Origin: Paragorgia papillata
Taxonomy: Eukaryota; Cnidaria; Anthozoa; Scleralcyonacea; Coralliidae
NCBI GenBank assembly: GCA_035771165.1
Contig: JAWNZC010000345.1
Coordinates: forward strand, 1,789,001-1,853,000
Reading direction: 5' to 3'
DNA length: 64,000 nucleotides
Position numbers and translations under genes: made by a program
The notes under the pieces: generated by a model
Told to the model about the DNA's origin: nothing
Database searches by the model: none
What the model saw: only the letters and a program-made list of their open reading frames with translations
Part shown: piece by piece, positions 11,141 through 20,800 of the stretch
How the letters are laid out: each line of letters opens with the position of its first letter
Position numbering within the stretch: the first letter of the stretch is position 1

Positions 11141-12030
11141 GGCTAATTCTTCTTCCAGCATTGCCAAACGAAAATGGAATCCGTTTTCAAACGAAAACGG
11201 AGACCTCGTATCGAAAACGTATGCGGAAAAGTTTCCATCCACCCTATCGTTTTCGAATCGTTTTCGCCGTTTAGTAAAACACTAAAAAGATCTACAGGGG
11301 TATGAATGAATAGTTCTAGGTGACTGAAAGCAAGATAACATAATCGTGACATCATCGTTTTCCAAAAGCTTTGTTTTCGCCGCCCACACTGGCAGCGCCA
11401 GATTTAGGACTGTGGAGGCCCCTGGGCGGTCACTGACCAGCACAATATATAAGTCACAATTCCCACACTGAATCAGGTTTACAATAACAACTTGTCAACT
11501 TCATTCCTTTGGGCTCTCAAGATTTTTTTCATTTCAACACCTATTTTTCATTTCAACACCTTAAACATTATTTTGGGGGGGGGGGGGGGCCCTGGGCGAT
11601 CGCCCAGTCCGCCCTGTCCTAAATCCGGCGCTGCACACTGGTGCAGAAAAACGGCGTCTTCGAATGTCTCCACTCTAGAGAGCGTTTTCGAAACGCTCCG
11701 TTTTCGGTCACCGAAGACGCTGGATTAGTGTGGTCGAAAGCCTAACCGTGTCATAAAGTCTCCGTTTTCGTTTGAAAACGTGAAAACGGATTCGTTTTCG
11801 TTTGAAAAGGTGAAAACGGATTCGTCAGTTTTCGTTTGAAAACGGATTAGTGTGGATATGGCCGAAGACGCCGTTTTTCTGTACCCGAGTGTAGACGGCA
11901 AAAACGTTTTACTAAACGGCGAAGACGATTCGAAAACGATAGTGTGGACGGAAAACTTTTGATATGTTTTCCATACGAGGTCTCCGTTTTCGTTTCAAAA
12001 CGGATCTTTTGTGTGGACATGACCTAATGC
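11140..12030. repeat. CGTTTTCG-rich fold-back element
   Basis: Many inverted copies of CGTTTTCGTTTGAAAACG and GTGTGGAC units, the same sequence class as the MITEs in intron 5 of lipoxygenase copies B, C and D. It is interrupted by a separate insertion at 11393-11633. No coding sequence. Outer borders are approximate. Confidence 0.6.
11393..11633. mobile_element. hAT-type MITE, TSD CACACTGG
   Basis: Begins CAGCGCCAGATTTAGG and ends CCTAAATCCGGCGCTG as imperfect terminal inverted repeats. It is flanked on both sides by the 8-bp direct repeat CACACTGG (11385-11392 and 11634-11641). CAG...CTG ends with an 8-bp duplication are typical of hAT elements. A poly-G run lies inside. Non-coding. Confidence 0.82.
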
Positions 12031-12084
12031 ATTATATATTCAGAACGCGTTACCAAGCTCTTGGCAGTAGCCTCCGACTGTAGC

Positions 12085-13852
12085 CAGGGGCGGATTTAAT
12101 ATACGTCAAACACGTCAAGCGACTAAGGTAAAAAATCTGAGATGCGAAAAGTAAAGGGTTTCTTCTGATTTTGTAATTTTTAACATATTTGGCAATTTTT
12201 AACATATTTGGCAAGATACGGTTTATTCTTTGCCGAAGAATAATTTCATAATTTCTAGAGCCTTCGTCAGACGAGGGGCAAGTTATTCTGTGGCGACCTG
12301 TGGCCGCTATCGGCCCCGTAGCCTGCAAAGCAGGCTTAGCTTAGTACTAGAACCGTATAAGAGGTAACTATGGCGGGAAGTGGTCACCGACCGGCACGTT
12401 TATCCACGTCAAAATGGCCGAAATACGTCGAAATCATGAGCGCTGATTGGTCAAAGCCAATGGAATTACGTCGGAAGTAAATGCAATTACGTCGGAAGTA
12501 AATTGTTTTAACGCAGGCTAGATTTTGATTGGCTAGAAACTAAATCTTGGCCGCAATCCGCCGCATGAAGCTGCATCTTGCAGCATCTTGCAGCATGAAC
12601 AGAGATTCGATTACACGCGGGCTTTGACTGAGAATAAGAGGATTGACTGTTGTGTCATGGCTTCGACAAACGTCTTAGAACGTGTGCAGAGCGCTCTGAA
12701 GAGTAATAACGATGAGTTATTGCGACAAATCTATTACGATTTGTCTTCAAAAATCCAAAATTGTGCTATCCTCTCGGATAGGGAGCTTCATGCGAAGTTT
12801 AGCGTAAAATCCTTACACAGGGATTTCGATGCGGAGGCATATATTTGCCGAAGTATGCTAAGGATGGAAAGAAGACCTGTATTGCTCTTAGGTGAGTCTA
12901 GAGATAATCTGTCATTCTATTTGTATTGCTCATAACGAATGAAGCAATGCCCCTCATTACGCACCCGAAGACTCGCAATAGAGGAGCGCGATTTTGGCTT
13001 ATACGGCTACAACCGAAACATACATCGACAACGAGTCCCTTTTGTGTACCAATTCGAAGATGCTGCGACGCGTTGGACTCAAAAAAACACAAACAACAAG
13101 TTTGGTAAGCACTCACTTTATCTCTCCTTTATTATAATTATTACCGTGTTGATAGTGTTTATTATTTTGTTATTTACTTAAATCACATCGACTCCCAACC
13201 GCAAATCCCTGCTGATGAGACCACCATAGAAGGTCGAAACTAGAGCCCTCCATAGGTCGAAACGCGTCAGGGTTGTGTCCTAAGATCCTGAATGATTGCA
13301 CTATACTATACTATACTATACGTTACAAATCCTTTATTCTTTTTCTGATGTTTTTTCATGGTTCCTAAACAGTAATTTTACACTACATGTCCAACAGCGT
13401 GTTCCGTGTCGCCTTTCATACGCAACATAGCCGGAGGCTAATTGCGCTCTTCATTCAAATTCTCCCTCGTTTCACAATACTACGCGACCAAAACTCCAAT
13501 GTGGTTCCCATAACTACACATAAACCTTTATAAAAAATGTCATATGTCATGTATCTTTACTAATTATGGGATTCCCCTTTTTTATTACTGGAAGAAATTT
13601 AACATTTACAAACTGTCACAAGATCTCAGATAAAAATAAAATACCAAAGTCCTCGTTTTGAACGAAGACTTTCTTGAAAATAATAAAATGTGCCATTAAA
13701 AACATGTTGAAAATTAGTTACGATTTTTCTTTAAAGTGCTATCAGAACTCGGGAAATGCCATTTTAGAGACCTAAATTTCCAAAAAATTCCGGGGGGGAA
13801 TTCCTAGATTGCGTGTTTGACTAAGGTATAAATTTTCCTAGATCCGCCCCTG
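12085..13852. mobile_element. hAT-like non-autonomous element with exon-like cargo
   Basis: Left end CAGGGGCGGATTTA and right end TAGATCCGCCCCTG are inverted repeats. Just inside them, GTCAAACACG-like and GTGTTTGACTAAGG motifs also pair. The direct repeat TGTAGC flanks both ends (12079-12084 and 13853-13858), shorter than the usual 8 bp. The interior is about 1.77 kb with no transposase, but it has an open two-exon segment at 12657-13104 and a short CTATA tandem run near 13300. Could be one element or a nest of two. Confidence 0.6.
12657..13104 (+). CDS. Two exon-like open segments, unknown protein fragment
   Basis: The first segment (12657-12891) opens with ATG in a good context after ATGGCTTCG-like sequence and reads MASTNVLERVQSALKS, then RRPVLLL, up to a GTGAGT donor. 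A second segment (12982-13104) follows an AG acceptor in a compatible phase, reads EERDFGLYGYNRN and YQFEDAATRW, and ends at GTAAGC. No third exon was found. No domain is recognised. The splice-compatible phases and lack of stops suggest exons captured by the surrounding transposon, but chance cannot be excluded. Confidence 0.33.
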
Positions 13853-14344
13853 TGTAGCTCAGTGTTGTAGCCACTGGTTATAGCTCAGTACGGTTTAGCC
13901 TGGTACCCTGGCCCAATTTCAAAAGAAATATGGGCTAGGTAGGCCACTAATTTCATTCTCGCGTCATCAGGGCTAAATATGGCCTAAATCCCCTGATGAC
14001 GATTGCAGTTTTACTCATAGCGCGAAATTTGTAACCAATACGTCCATTTTAACTGCAGATCAAGTCTTTAGTGGTACGTTACCAGGCTAAGTACGGTTGT
14101 ACCTGGAGGGGGAGCGGTGTTAAGACCCTGGGTACGAGGTTGGTCAGAACGCTGTGACGCGCGGGGTTCGATTCCTAGCCGAAAGGCCTTGATGTTGCAA
14201 GTCCACAACTGGTTATGGTTTGGTCTTGCAATGTATATATTCTTACACTCGAGATTTTCCTTCACCAAAAATCTCTAGAGCATGTAGTTTAATCAAGTAA
14301 CATGGGAAATATCACTGGTAAGATACTGAATAACTCTTACTGAA
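13853..14344. other. No gene; repeat fragments with a tRNA-like box
   Basis: Contains CCTGATGACG/ATCAGG fragments near 13960-14000 and, at about 14162-14178, GGGGTTCGATTCC, which resembles a tRNA B box. The preceding text lacks a convincing A box or cloverleaf, so a tRNA gene is not called. A degenerate SINE is possible. CCTGGGTACGAGGTTG at 14128-14143 is a dispersed repeat end seen elsewhere in the window. Confidence 0.4.
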
Positions 14345-14501
14345 TAAGCCATTTGAACGATGATGTAAAATAGGGTTGGCTGACTACAACTACCAGAATG
14401 CTTTGCTAGCATCCTAGTGCTGATAAATGGAGCACACTGGCAAAGCATTCTGGTAGTTGTAGTCACCCAACGCTATTGTACGTCTTCGTGCAAATGGCTT
14501 A
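14345..14501. mobile_element. Fold-back MITE, TAAGCCATTTG ends
   Basis: Near-perfect inverted repeat. TAAGCCATTTG and GACTACAACTACCAGAAT on the left are complemented by ATTCTGGTAGTTGTAGTC and CAAATGGCTTA on the right. Loop of about 50 bp. Non-coding. Confidence 0.75.
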
Positions 14502-14509
14502 CCTTATTA

Positions 14510-14810
14510 TTTAACAATTATTCGCCGAAGGCGAGGTGAATATCTGTGTATAATAAGCGAGACGAAGTCGAGGTTATTATTCACCGATATTCACTGAGCC
14601 TGAGGCGAATAATTGTTTTAGTATAAATACACATTTTCGTACTTTTAGGAACAGCGTTTTCTTTAAAATTGTTAATTTCCTCTTCTGTCATTGACAAACC
14701 GGCTGGCGGCCATTTTGAATAAACGCTGATAGGTGATTATCGAGAATTAATCCGAGTTAGCTCGACCAATCAGAGCGCGCGATTTTCTATAATCACCTGT
14801 GTATTTATAC
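14510..14810. repeat. Fold-back repeat, AACAATTATTCGCC family (reversed copy)
   Basis: Palindromic AACAATTATTCGCCG...GCGAATAATTGTT at 14510-14614, followed by GGCGGCCATTTTGAAT and CCAATCAGAGCGCGC, the same parts as at 350-890 and 38298-39202 but in opposite order. Confidence 0.5.
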
Positions 14811-15289
14811 TATAGGAAATTAACGCTCGGGTTAATTAAGGTATTTGAAATTAACGCGATTTAAATTAATTGCGAATTTAAGTTAAAACAACTTCCGAAT
14901 GAAGGAAATTAACGCGAAAAGGAGGTAAGATTTCAAAACGAAGGAAATTAACGAGATTAACGCAACGCGGTTTGTGGTGACAACACGAACATATTTTATT
15001 TTAACACTGAATATAAAAAACCTGAACAAAACAAATCTATACTGCATGTAAAACCAGACTGGCGGTTGCTTGAGAACCTTTAGGAGAAATCTGGCCACTT
15101 CGAGCATTATTTACAGCGTCTGAACAGGATCCAGAATTTAGGGTTATATTAATAGAAATTAAGGTCGCGGAAATTAACGCTCCACTTAATAAAAGTCGCG
15201 GAAATTAACGCTCGCAAAAATTAACACGACTTAAATTAACGCGAATTTTGGAAATTCGCGTTAATTTCATGGAGCGTTAATTTCCTATA
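14811..15289. mobile_element. MITE with TATAGGAAATTAACGC ends
   Basis: Terminal inverted repeat TATAGGAAATTAACGCTC...GAGCGTTAATTTCCTATA. The interior is filled with GGAAATTAACGC-type units in both orientations. TA at both outer edges fits a TA target duplication, which would suggest a Tc1/mariner-type insertion. Non-coding. Confidence 0.65.
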
Positions 15290-15453
15290 ATAAGGTATTG
15301 CGTTGCGTTTTAATCCCCCATACTAACTTTTATAATATCTGCTGGCTAACCTATGTAAATAAATAAATAATTATATATTTATAGAAGCCGAAGCGAAATG
15401 ATTTATTGAAGCACGGGTTTACACATGAGACGAAAAACATATTGTGACATTAA

Positions 15454-15775
15454 AGTGCCTATATCATGGTTGGGGATTTTACATATATATGATATTTGGA
15501 ACCTTATGAGAAGAATTGTAATATATCTTCTCACGCGAAACTTTCATCTTCATGGACGTTTTTGCTGTTAAAGTTGACGGAAGTGACGTCAAAAGAGGAA
15601 TCTGTAAAGTGGTTTTCATATAGACAAATTCCACTTTCGACGTCACTTCCGTCAACGTTAACGGCAAAAAAGTCCATGAAGATGAGATTTTCGCCTGAGA
15701 AGATATATTACAAATCTTCTCAGAATGTTCCAATTAGTATAAATATGTAAAGTCCCTGAGGATGACATAGGCACT
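15454..15775. mobile_element. TTAA-flanked fold-back MITE
   Basis: TTAA stands on both sides (15450-15453, 15776-15779). Ends are AGTGCCTATATCATG...ATGACATAGGCACT. Almost the whole element is an inverted repeat, including GACGGAAGTGACGTC and its complement. The TTAA target duplication points to a piggyBac or Kolobok relative. It lies just 3' of lipoxygenase copy A. Confidence 0.8.
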
Positions 15776-16342
15776 TTAAAAAACGTTAGAAAGCAATAAG
15801 AAGAAGTCAATGAAAATGAGCGTTCAGTAATTCCGGGACTGGCTCTTTAGATAGCAATGCTGTTGGGTACACGTTCAGGCAGTAGATATGTATACGGAAC
15901 TTCCAGGCGACTATTCCTGTCGTTGATATCTCGAGAAATCTCATCCAACTCTACTTTAAAGCTTGCTTTTGCCTCTTGCGCCTTGCCTTCGCTAAACAGG
16001 TTCTCGGTGTAGTCACCCAGGAATCTCTAGAATCAAAAAAGCACCAGAGAGTAAGTGATTTTGAGGCTATATTTCCTGATGGTAATATCTTATTACACCC
16101 GTGATCAGGCCGTAAATATTGCAGTCGACATGTGAGTTTTCTGGCAATTAAAAATACTTTAGTATAACTTACTTTCTCATCGTATTCAACAGTCCCATGG
16201 ATTGCATTGTTTTATGGTTAAATAATTCGCCATTCGGTCAGCATTAACGTCCTCATTCCATTGTATTCTGACAGTCTGACTCAGTTTGTATTGATGTCCA
16301 CCATTTTGGGACAACAAATTGCTATAAAACTCGCATCACCCC

Positions 16343-16546
16343 AATCTCGTTCCCAGAGCCCACGTTCCCCACCCGGGAAACGAGAGACTGGGATAATCCG
16401 TTCACGCCATCACAGGATTCTTGTGATCCGGAAGAAGAGTTATATAGAGTTCACTGTGTTCATCAGCCAATGAAATATCGATTTGAAACGGATTATCCCA
16501 GAGTCTCTCGTTTCCCGTGGGGAACGTGGGCTCTGGGAACGAGATT
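16343..16546. mobile_element. Fold-back element, AATCTCGTTCCCAGAGCC ends
   Basis: Arms of about 60 bp pair closely (AATCTCGTTCCCAGAGCC with GGCTCTGGGAACGAGATT) around a loop near 16400-16480. It sits where exons 5 and 6 of lipoxygenase copy A should be. The end sequence resembles the dispersed CTGGGTACGAG repeat. Confidence 0.7.
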
Positions 16547-16731
16547 GGCATCACGCCACATGCATGATGCATGTCAACTTCCGGGGTCGCGTAATTTTGA
16601 GAACGGGTGTAATAATATTCATTCGAAAACCCTCGTCGAGCTCTATCGAATGGTTTTGGTGGTCCCGTGACATAAAACGTAATCGTTTGGGTGTGTCGAT
16701 AACGATTTTTTGGAGAAGGGAGATCGCATCT

Positions 16732-16813
16732 CACTGCACTGCACTGCACTGCACTGCACTGCACTGCACTGCACTGCACTGCACTGCACTGCACTGCACT
16801 ACACTACACTACA
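16732..16813. repeat. (CACTG)n microsatellite
   Basis: About 14 tandem CACTG pentamers grading into CACTA units. It gives long meaningless open frames on both strands. Confidence 0.95.
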
Positions 16814-17717
16814 GAACATCACACGACACCACTAGTACAGAACATCCCACCACAGAAGGTTAAATCACACCACGCTCCATCACACCACATTACAATACAA
16901 TACACTACACTACAGAACTTTTTTTAGCACATCGCTAATTAATATCTAACCTGATGGTACTGAGCATTAGCGACGCGAAGCCAAAGTTTTGCCATAATCC
17001 AGTCGTAGGCGCTATCATTAGGTGTGAAGATTGGGTTGGCGTCACCACTCTGCTCGAGCTGAATGGCAATAGGCACAAGATCTCCACTGTTTCTGACGAA
17101 GAAAAGACCTATACACGGTGCGATGTAGCGTTTATCCTCGTCTTTGTTCATAGTTGGAATGCCGTGAAGGACTTCGTAATCAGCGATGTAAATCTGACCT
17201 TCCTAAGAAAATGTGTATGTTTATATGACCGTGCCCAGTGGTCTATGAAGCTTGCGCTACAATTTCATAAGTCACTCTATGTTAGTCAGTCAGTGGTCAA
17301 TCAGACCATTTTACAATCCATGACTGTCCGTCCGTCCGTCCGTCCGTCTGTCTGTCTATTGGTCTGTCTGTCTGTCTGTTTGTTAATCCTTATATTTTTC
17401 TAAAGTTTCTTACTTTCATGGCTTTTTCCAACGATGATCCTCGATCTAACAGTCCTTTAATCAATTCGTCGGTGACGGGAAACGTTTTAGGCAGGCTATC
17501 ACATCTCCTAATCAATTCAGGATTACACCCATTAAGAAACTGTTTACCGTACCACACATCATTGCGCCAATGTTCTGCAGCAGGAGGCAGACTTAGGATA
17601 CTTGGAGTAATATTCTTGCGGAAGTCGTCAAAGCAATCCCAGGGATCGAACATGTTGTAAAACTGGACTAGATTGACGGAATTAAGCAGCTTTTGTATTC
17701 CGGTTCCAAGGAGAGAG

Positions 17718-18162
17718 CATACCTAATTTTAGTGTGCAGTGATAACCAATTTGTGCAGTGATAAAAGTAAAATGTGCAGTGATAAAATGTAAAATGTGCA
17801 GTGATAAAATATTAAAATATGTTTTGATAAATAGTTAATTAACAAAAAAATGAGGCAATGAGCAAAAAACTAAAGTACTAAACGATATACACACAAACAG
17901 TGAATACAAATATACAATGATAATCACAGTAAATGATCAGTAATTCATGTAAACAAAGTAATGGCCCTCGCATCCTGATATTGCGTAATATTGGCGTGAG
18001 TCACTCTCCCCATTCCCTGCATCATCTTGGCGTTGTGGTCCGAAGTCCGAACTGTTTGGCATAATCGGTAATGGTGGTCAGAAATTTTCACGGGCGCGCT
18101 CCTGCCCGGCTAAACTTTGAACGAAAATGTGCAGTGATAAAAAATTCTTATAATTAGGTATG
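17718..18162. mobile_element. hAT-type MITE inside lipoxygenase exon 3, TSD GGAGAGAG
   Basis: Ends CATACCTAATT...AATTAGGTATG are inverted repeats. GGAGAGAG is duplicated on both sides (17710-17717, 18163-18170). The left part has several direct copies of GTGCAGTGATAA. 445 bp, non-coding. An 8-bp duplication suggests the hAT superfamily although the ends lack CAG. Confidence 0.85.
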
Positions 18163-18479
18163 GGAGAGAGCCAGTAGCTTCAAAGGTGAACCGAGCATCT
18201 TTCGGTAGATCCGTAATATCTTTGGCTTCGACGAAGCCTGGGAGGTCTTGTGAATAGCTCGGGTCTGATCCCCATTGGTAGGTTTGCTGATGAGCAGCGA
18301 CCTCTTTCTTGCGTTTTTCATCCAAGGAGTTCGGCTTGTTTGAACCGGCTATGGTCTCGGTGTTCTGAGGTAGTTTTGCTGGGCAAGAATAAGAGCAAGT
18401 TGGTTAACACCCTAGGTACGTAATGGGTATACCTGGTCTAATTTTGAATGCCACTTGTTTCGCGACGGCGTTGTCATTC

Positions 18480-18785
18480 ACGTATGGTTGCGAGACAAGT
18501 TGCATGAACCATTACAGCGTGTAACATGCTGTACAATGGTCAAAATCGCGCGAGGCAATTTGCACGAACCAATGCAGTGTGTAACATACTGTGCAATGGT
18601 CCAAATCATGCGAGATGAGCTACACGAACCATTGCAGTGTGTAACATACTGTGCAATGGTCCAAATCATGCGAGACGAGTTACACGAACCAACACAGCGT
18701 GTAACATACTGTGCAATGGTTAAAATCGTGCGAGACAATTTGCATGAACCAACACAGCGTGTAACTGATGCTCTGCAATAGTTAA
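18480..18785. repeat. 60-bp tandem repeat, about five units
   Basis: Units of 60 bp contain GAACCAATGCAGTGTGTAAC and CTGTGCAATGG. They stay in phase for five copies, and because 60 is divisible by 3 they create a repetitive open frame on both strands. It lies just upstream of lipoxygenase copy A, where exons 1-2 would be expected. Confidence 0.85.
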
Positions 18786-19251
18786 AAGTTGCCTTTAGCT
18801 AGCCAGAGCCTTTTCACGTGGCCTTTAATTTGCGTGCGCGGTGAAGGCTCTGGGTACGAGACTGCAATTTGATTGGCTACATTACCACAATCTCGTACCC
18901 AGAGCCTTGCGAACACCGCTGCCAAACGTTTGCGCATGCGTGAATTCTCTAGAATAAATACCAAGAGAAGCTGTGGCAACAACAACCAGACAGCGAAGAC
19001 TAAGTAAGACTCGACTATTCATTTGTGTTTTAAAAAAAGGAAAATTATGAAGGAGTAATTTCAGAATATGTTACAATATTGACAAAGAAGCCATGCACAA
19101 ATTACCTACCTTGTCTTTTTCGTAGTATGCTTATAATTTTAACTTTTGTGTCGGAGTCTCGGACCAGTCCAAATATTTCAGTGTTTTCCCGCTCTTTTTC
19201 TGAGGACGCGCTCGGACGTTGCGCATGCGCAAAACGTTTGGCAGCGGTGTT
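18786..19251. repeat. Nested inverted repeats with CTGGGTACGAG
   Basis: GGCTCTGGGTACGAGACTG (18846-18864) pairs with its complement at 18889-18906. AACACCGCTGCCAAACG and GCGCATGCG at about 18911-18938 pair with CGCATGCGC and CGTTTGGCAGCGGTGTT at 19218-19246. Probably one or two non-autonomous DNA elements. Non-coding. Confidence 0.55.
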
Positions 19252-19556
19252 GAACCTGCGATCCTTTTAGTCATTACCAAAGTACTTACTAGTACCAGTA
19301 TTCGCGCGGCCAAGCTATACAACATTCTCAATTTCTCATTCAACATGGAGGCGTCGAGAAGTAACTTTTAGAGTGAGAAGGATTTGGTTTTGCCAATGGT
19401 CTTCACGCAGAAGTATAAATGGATATTATAAAATGGTTATGCTTCGTCTTTTGAAATAATTCCGAAGAACTAAGGTACATAAGTTAATTTCTACTATTAA
19501 AATAATTTGATTCTTCGCTTTTAATCAGTTGGGAGAAACCTCGCTAAATTGTAAAA

Positions 19557-20030
19557 TTGAGTAAGGAATACAATTATTTTACTAGGTATTCAACCCACAA
19601 CTTCTATCCACCATCAGTTGCTAGTAACTCAGGCAAGTTCTCTTTAAAATATTCTGGAATTAAAACTTGGAACTCGCTTGATAACTATACTACCATTTGC
19701 GATCAACCGTTAGGCGTGAGAGTTAAAACGCGTTTGTTTACGTTTCAAACGTGCACGTTTAACTGGAAAATTTTACGTTTCAACAATACCCCAATCAATC
19801 AACCTGTCAAAAAATGGCGTGTGATTCATCAAGCTATTGTTAAAACGTCAAAATTTTCCAGTTAAACTTGCACGTTTGAAACGTAAACAAACGCGTTTTA
19901 ACTCTCACGCCTAACGGTTGATCGCAAATGGTAGTATTAAGTTACTACCAAGGAAAGCATTCATAAAAAAGATTAAACAAAATTGCTTTGTAACATATTC
20001 TTAATAATTTATTTGTATGTTTATTTTTTA
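19557..20030 (+). pseudogene. LINE reverse-transcriptase 3' end fragment
   Basis: Reads TRYSTHNFYPPSVASNSGKF and YSGIKTWNSL, the pattern seen at the C-terminal end of many cnidarian LINE ORF2 proteins. It is cut at 19688 by a palindromic element and resumes after 19937 with LLPRKAFIKKIKQNCF followed by stops. 5'-truncated and dead. Confidence 0.6.
19688..19936. mobile_element. Long perfect palindrome inserted in the LINE remnant
   Basis: TACTACCATTTGCGATCAAC begins the left arm and its complement ends the right arm. Arms of about 110 bp are nearly perfect (GCGTTTGTTTACGTTTCAAA and complement) around a short loop. Such intact arms suggest a recent insertion. It has a TA at the border. Confidence 0.75.
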
Positions 20031-20069
20031 TTTATAATGAGTGTATAATCACGTTCTTTGTGATTAACA

Positions 20070-20456
20070 AGTGATTAACCCATTCCTGCCTGAGCTGGCC
20101 AAAAATGGTCCCTTTATTGTTTTACTCTGTCTAACGCCAGACAATTTTACTTGGCAAAGGGAGAACCTTCAGACATCCTAGGCTGCAATGTGTTAACACG
20201 TAATTATCCCATTCCTGCTTGAGCTGGCCAAAAATGGTCCCTTTATTGTTTTACTCTGTCTAACCCCAGACAATTTTACTTGGCAAAGGGAGAACCTTCA
20301 GACATCCTAGGCTGCAATGAGTTAACAAGTGATTAACCCATTCCTGCTTGAGCTGGCCAAAAATGGTCCCTTTATTGTTTTACTCTGTCTAACCCCAGAT
20401 TGTTTTACTCTGTCTAAGCTCAGATGATTTTACTCGTCAAAGGAAGAACCCTCAGA
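20070..20456. repeat. About 125-bp tandem repeat with TTAACCCATT ends, block B
   Basis: Three copies of a unit running from AACCCATTCCTGC to GGCTGCAATGAGTTAAC, so each unit also carries inverted ends. The same array is at 39747-40128, before lipoxygenase copy C, and reversed single units lie at 27225-27475. Confidence 0.85.
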
Positions 20457-20800
20457 TATCGGCCTCCTTTTTGAAAGGTTTTACAGAAATTTATTATGGA
20501 AAGCTTCGTGCGCTATTTATTACATTTTGGTTGATCACTAAGCTACCAATCACATTACAAGCAAAATACAAATATTACAAATTAAAAAGAAAAAAATAAT
20601 AGTAACGTACCACAGTGGGTCAGTGACAAAAAATTAAAACAATAACAAGCAGCCTATAGCTAGTCTTTTCACTGTTTCAATATTCGTTAGCGTGGGTGTC
20701 TGTGCCATGCAGAGCGCTGTAACAATTAGTATTGAATGAAAATGAAAATAATAATAAGTTTTTCCCTCAGGAAGTGTTCAGTAATTCAGGTTCAGTTTCT

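Larger units (their letters stand above)
15847..18378 (-). pseudogene. Lipoxygenase copy A, exons 3, 4 and 7 only
   Basis: Pieces homologous to copies B and C in the same order: exon 3 (18378-17414, split by a 445-bp transposon), exon 4 (17202-16951, one codon shorter than in B) and exon 7 (16026-15847, ending PNSIAI then stop). Exons 1, 2, 5 and 6 are not found, so the PLAT domain and the second His, third His and Asn iron ligands are missing; only the first His (QYHQ end of exon 4) and the C-terminal Ile remain. The remaining exons keep their reading frames and GT/AG borders. Precise removal of the transposon plus one target duplication restores the exon 3 frame as seen in the paralogs. The place of exons 5-6 is taken by a palindromic element and a CACTG microsatellite. 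It is more diverged from B, C and D than they are from one another. Not a functional enzyme. Confidence 0.88.

Noticed and set aside
12050..12328. Minus-strand 92-codon frame
   Set aside because: Overlaps the left end of the hAT-like element and has no recognisable domain.
14128..14180. tRNA gene
   Set aside because: Only a B-box-like GGTTCGATTCC is present; no A box, anticodon stem or acceptor pairing could be built.
16026..16951. Remnants of lipoxygenase exons 5 and 6 in copy A
   Set aside because: Searched for HLLRCHL, IGGGGH and HAAVN patterns on the minus strand; none found, only a palindrome and a microsatellite.
18455..18781. 108-codon repetitive protein
   Set aside because: Made by a 60-bp tandem repeat; equal open frame on the other strand and no start context or domain.
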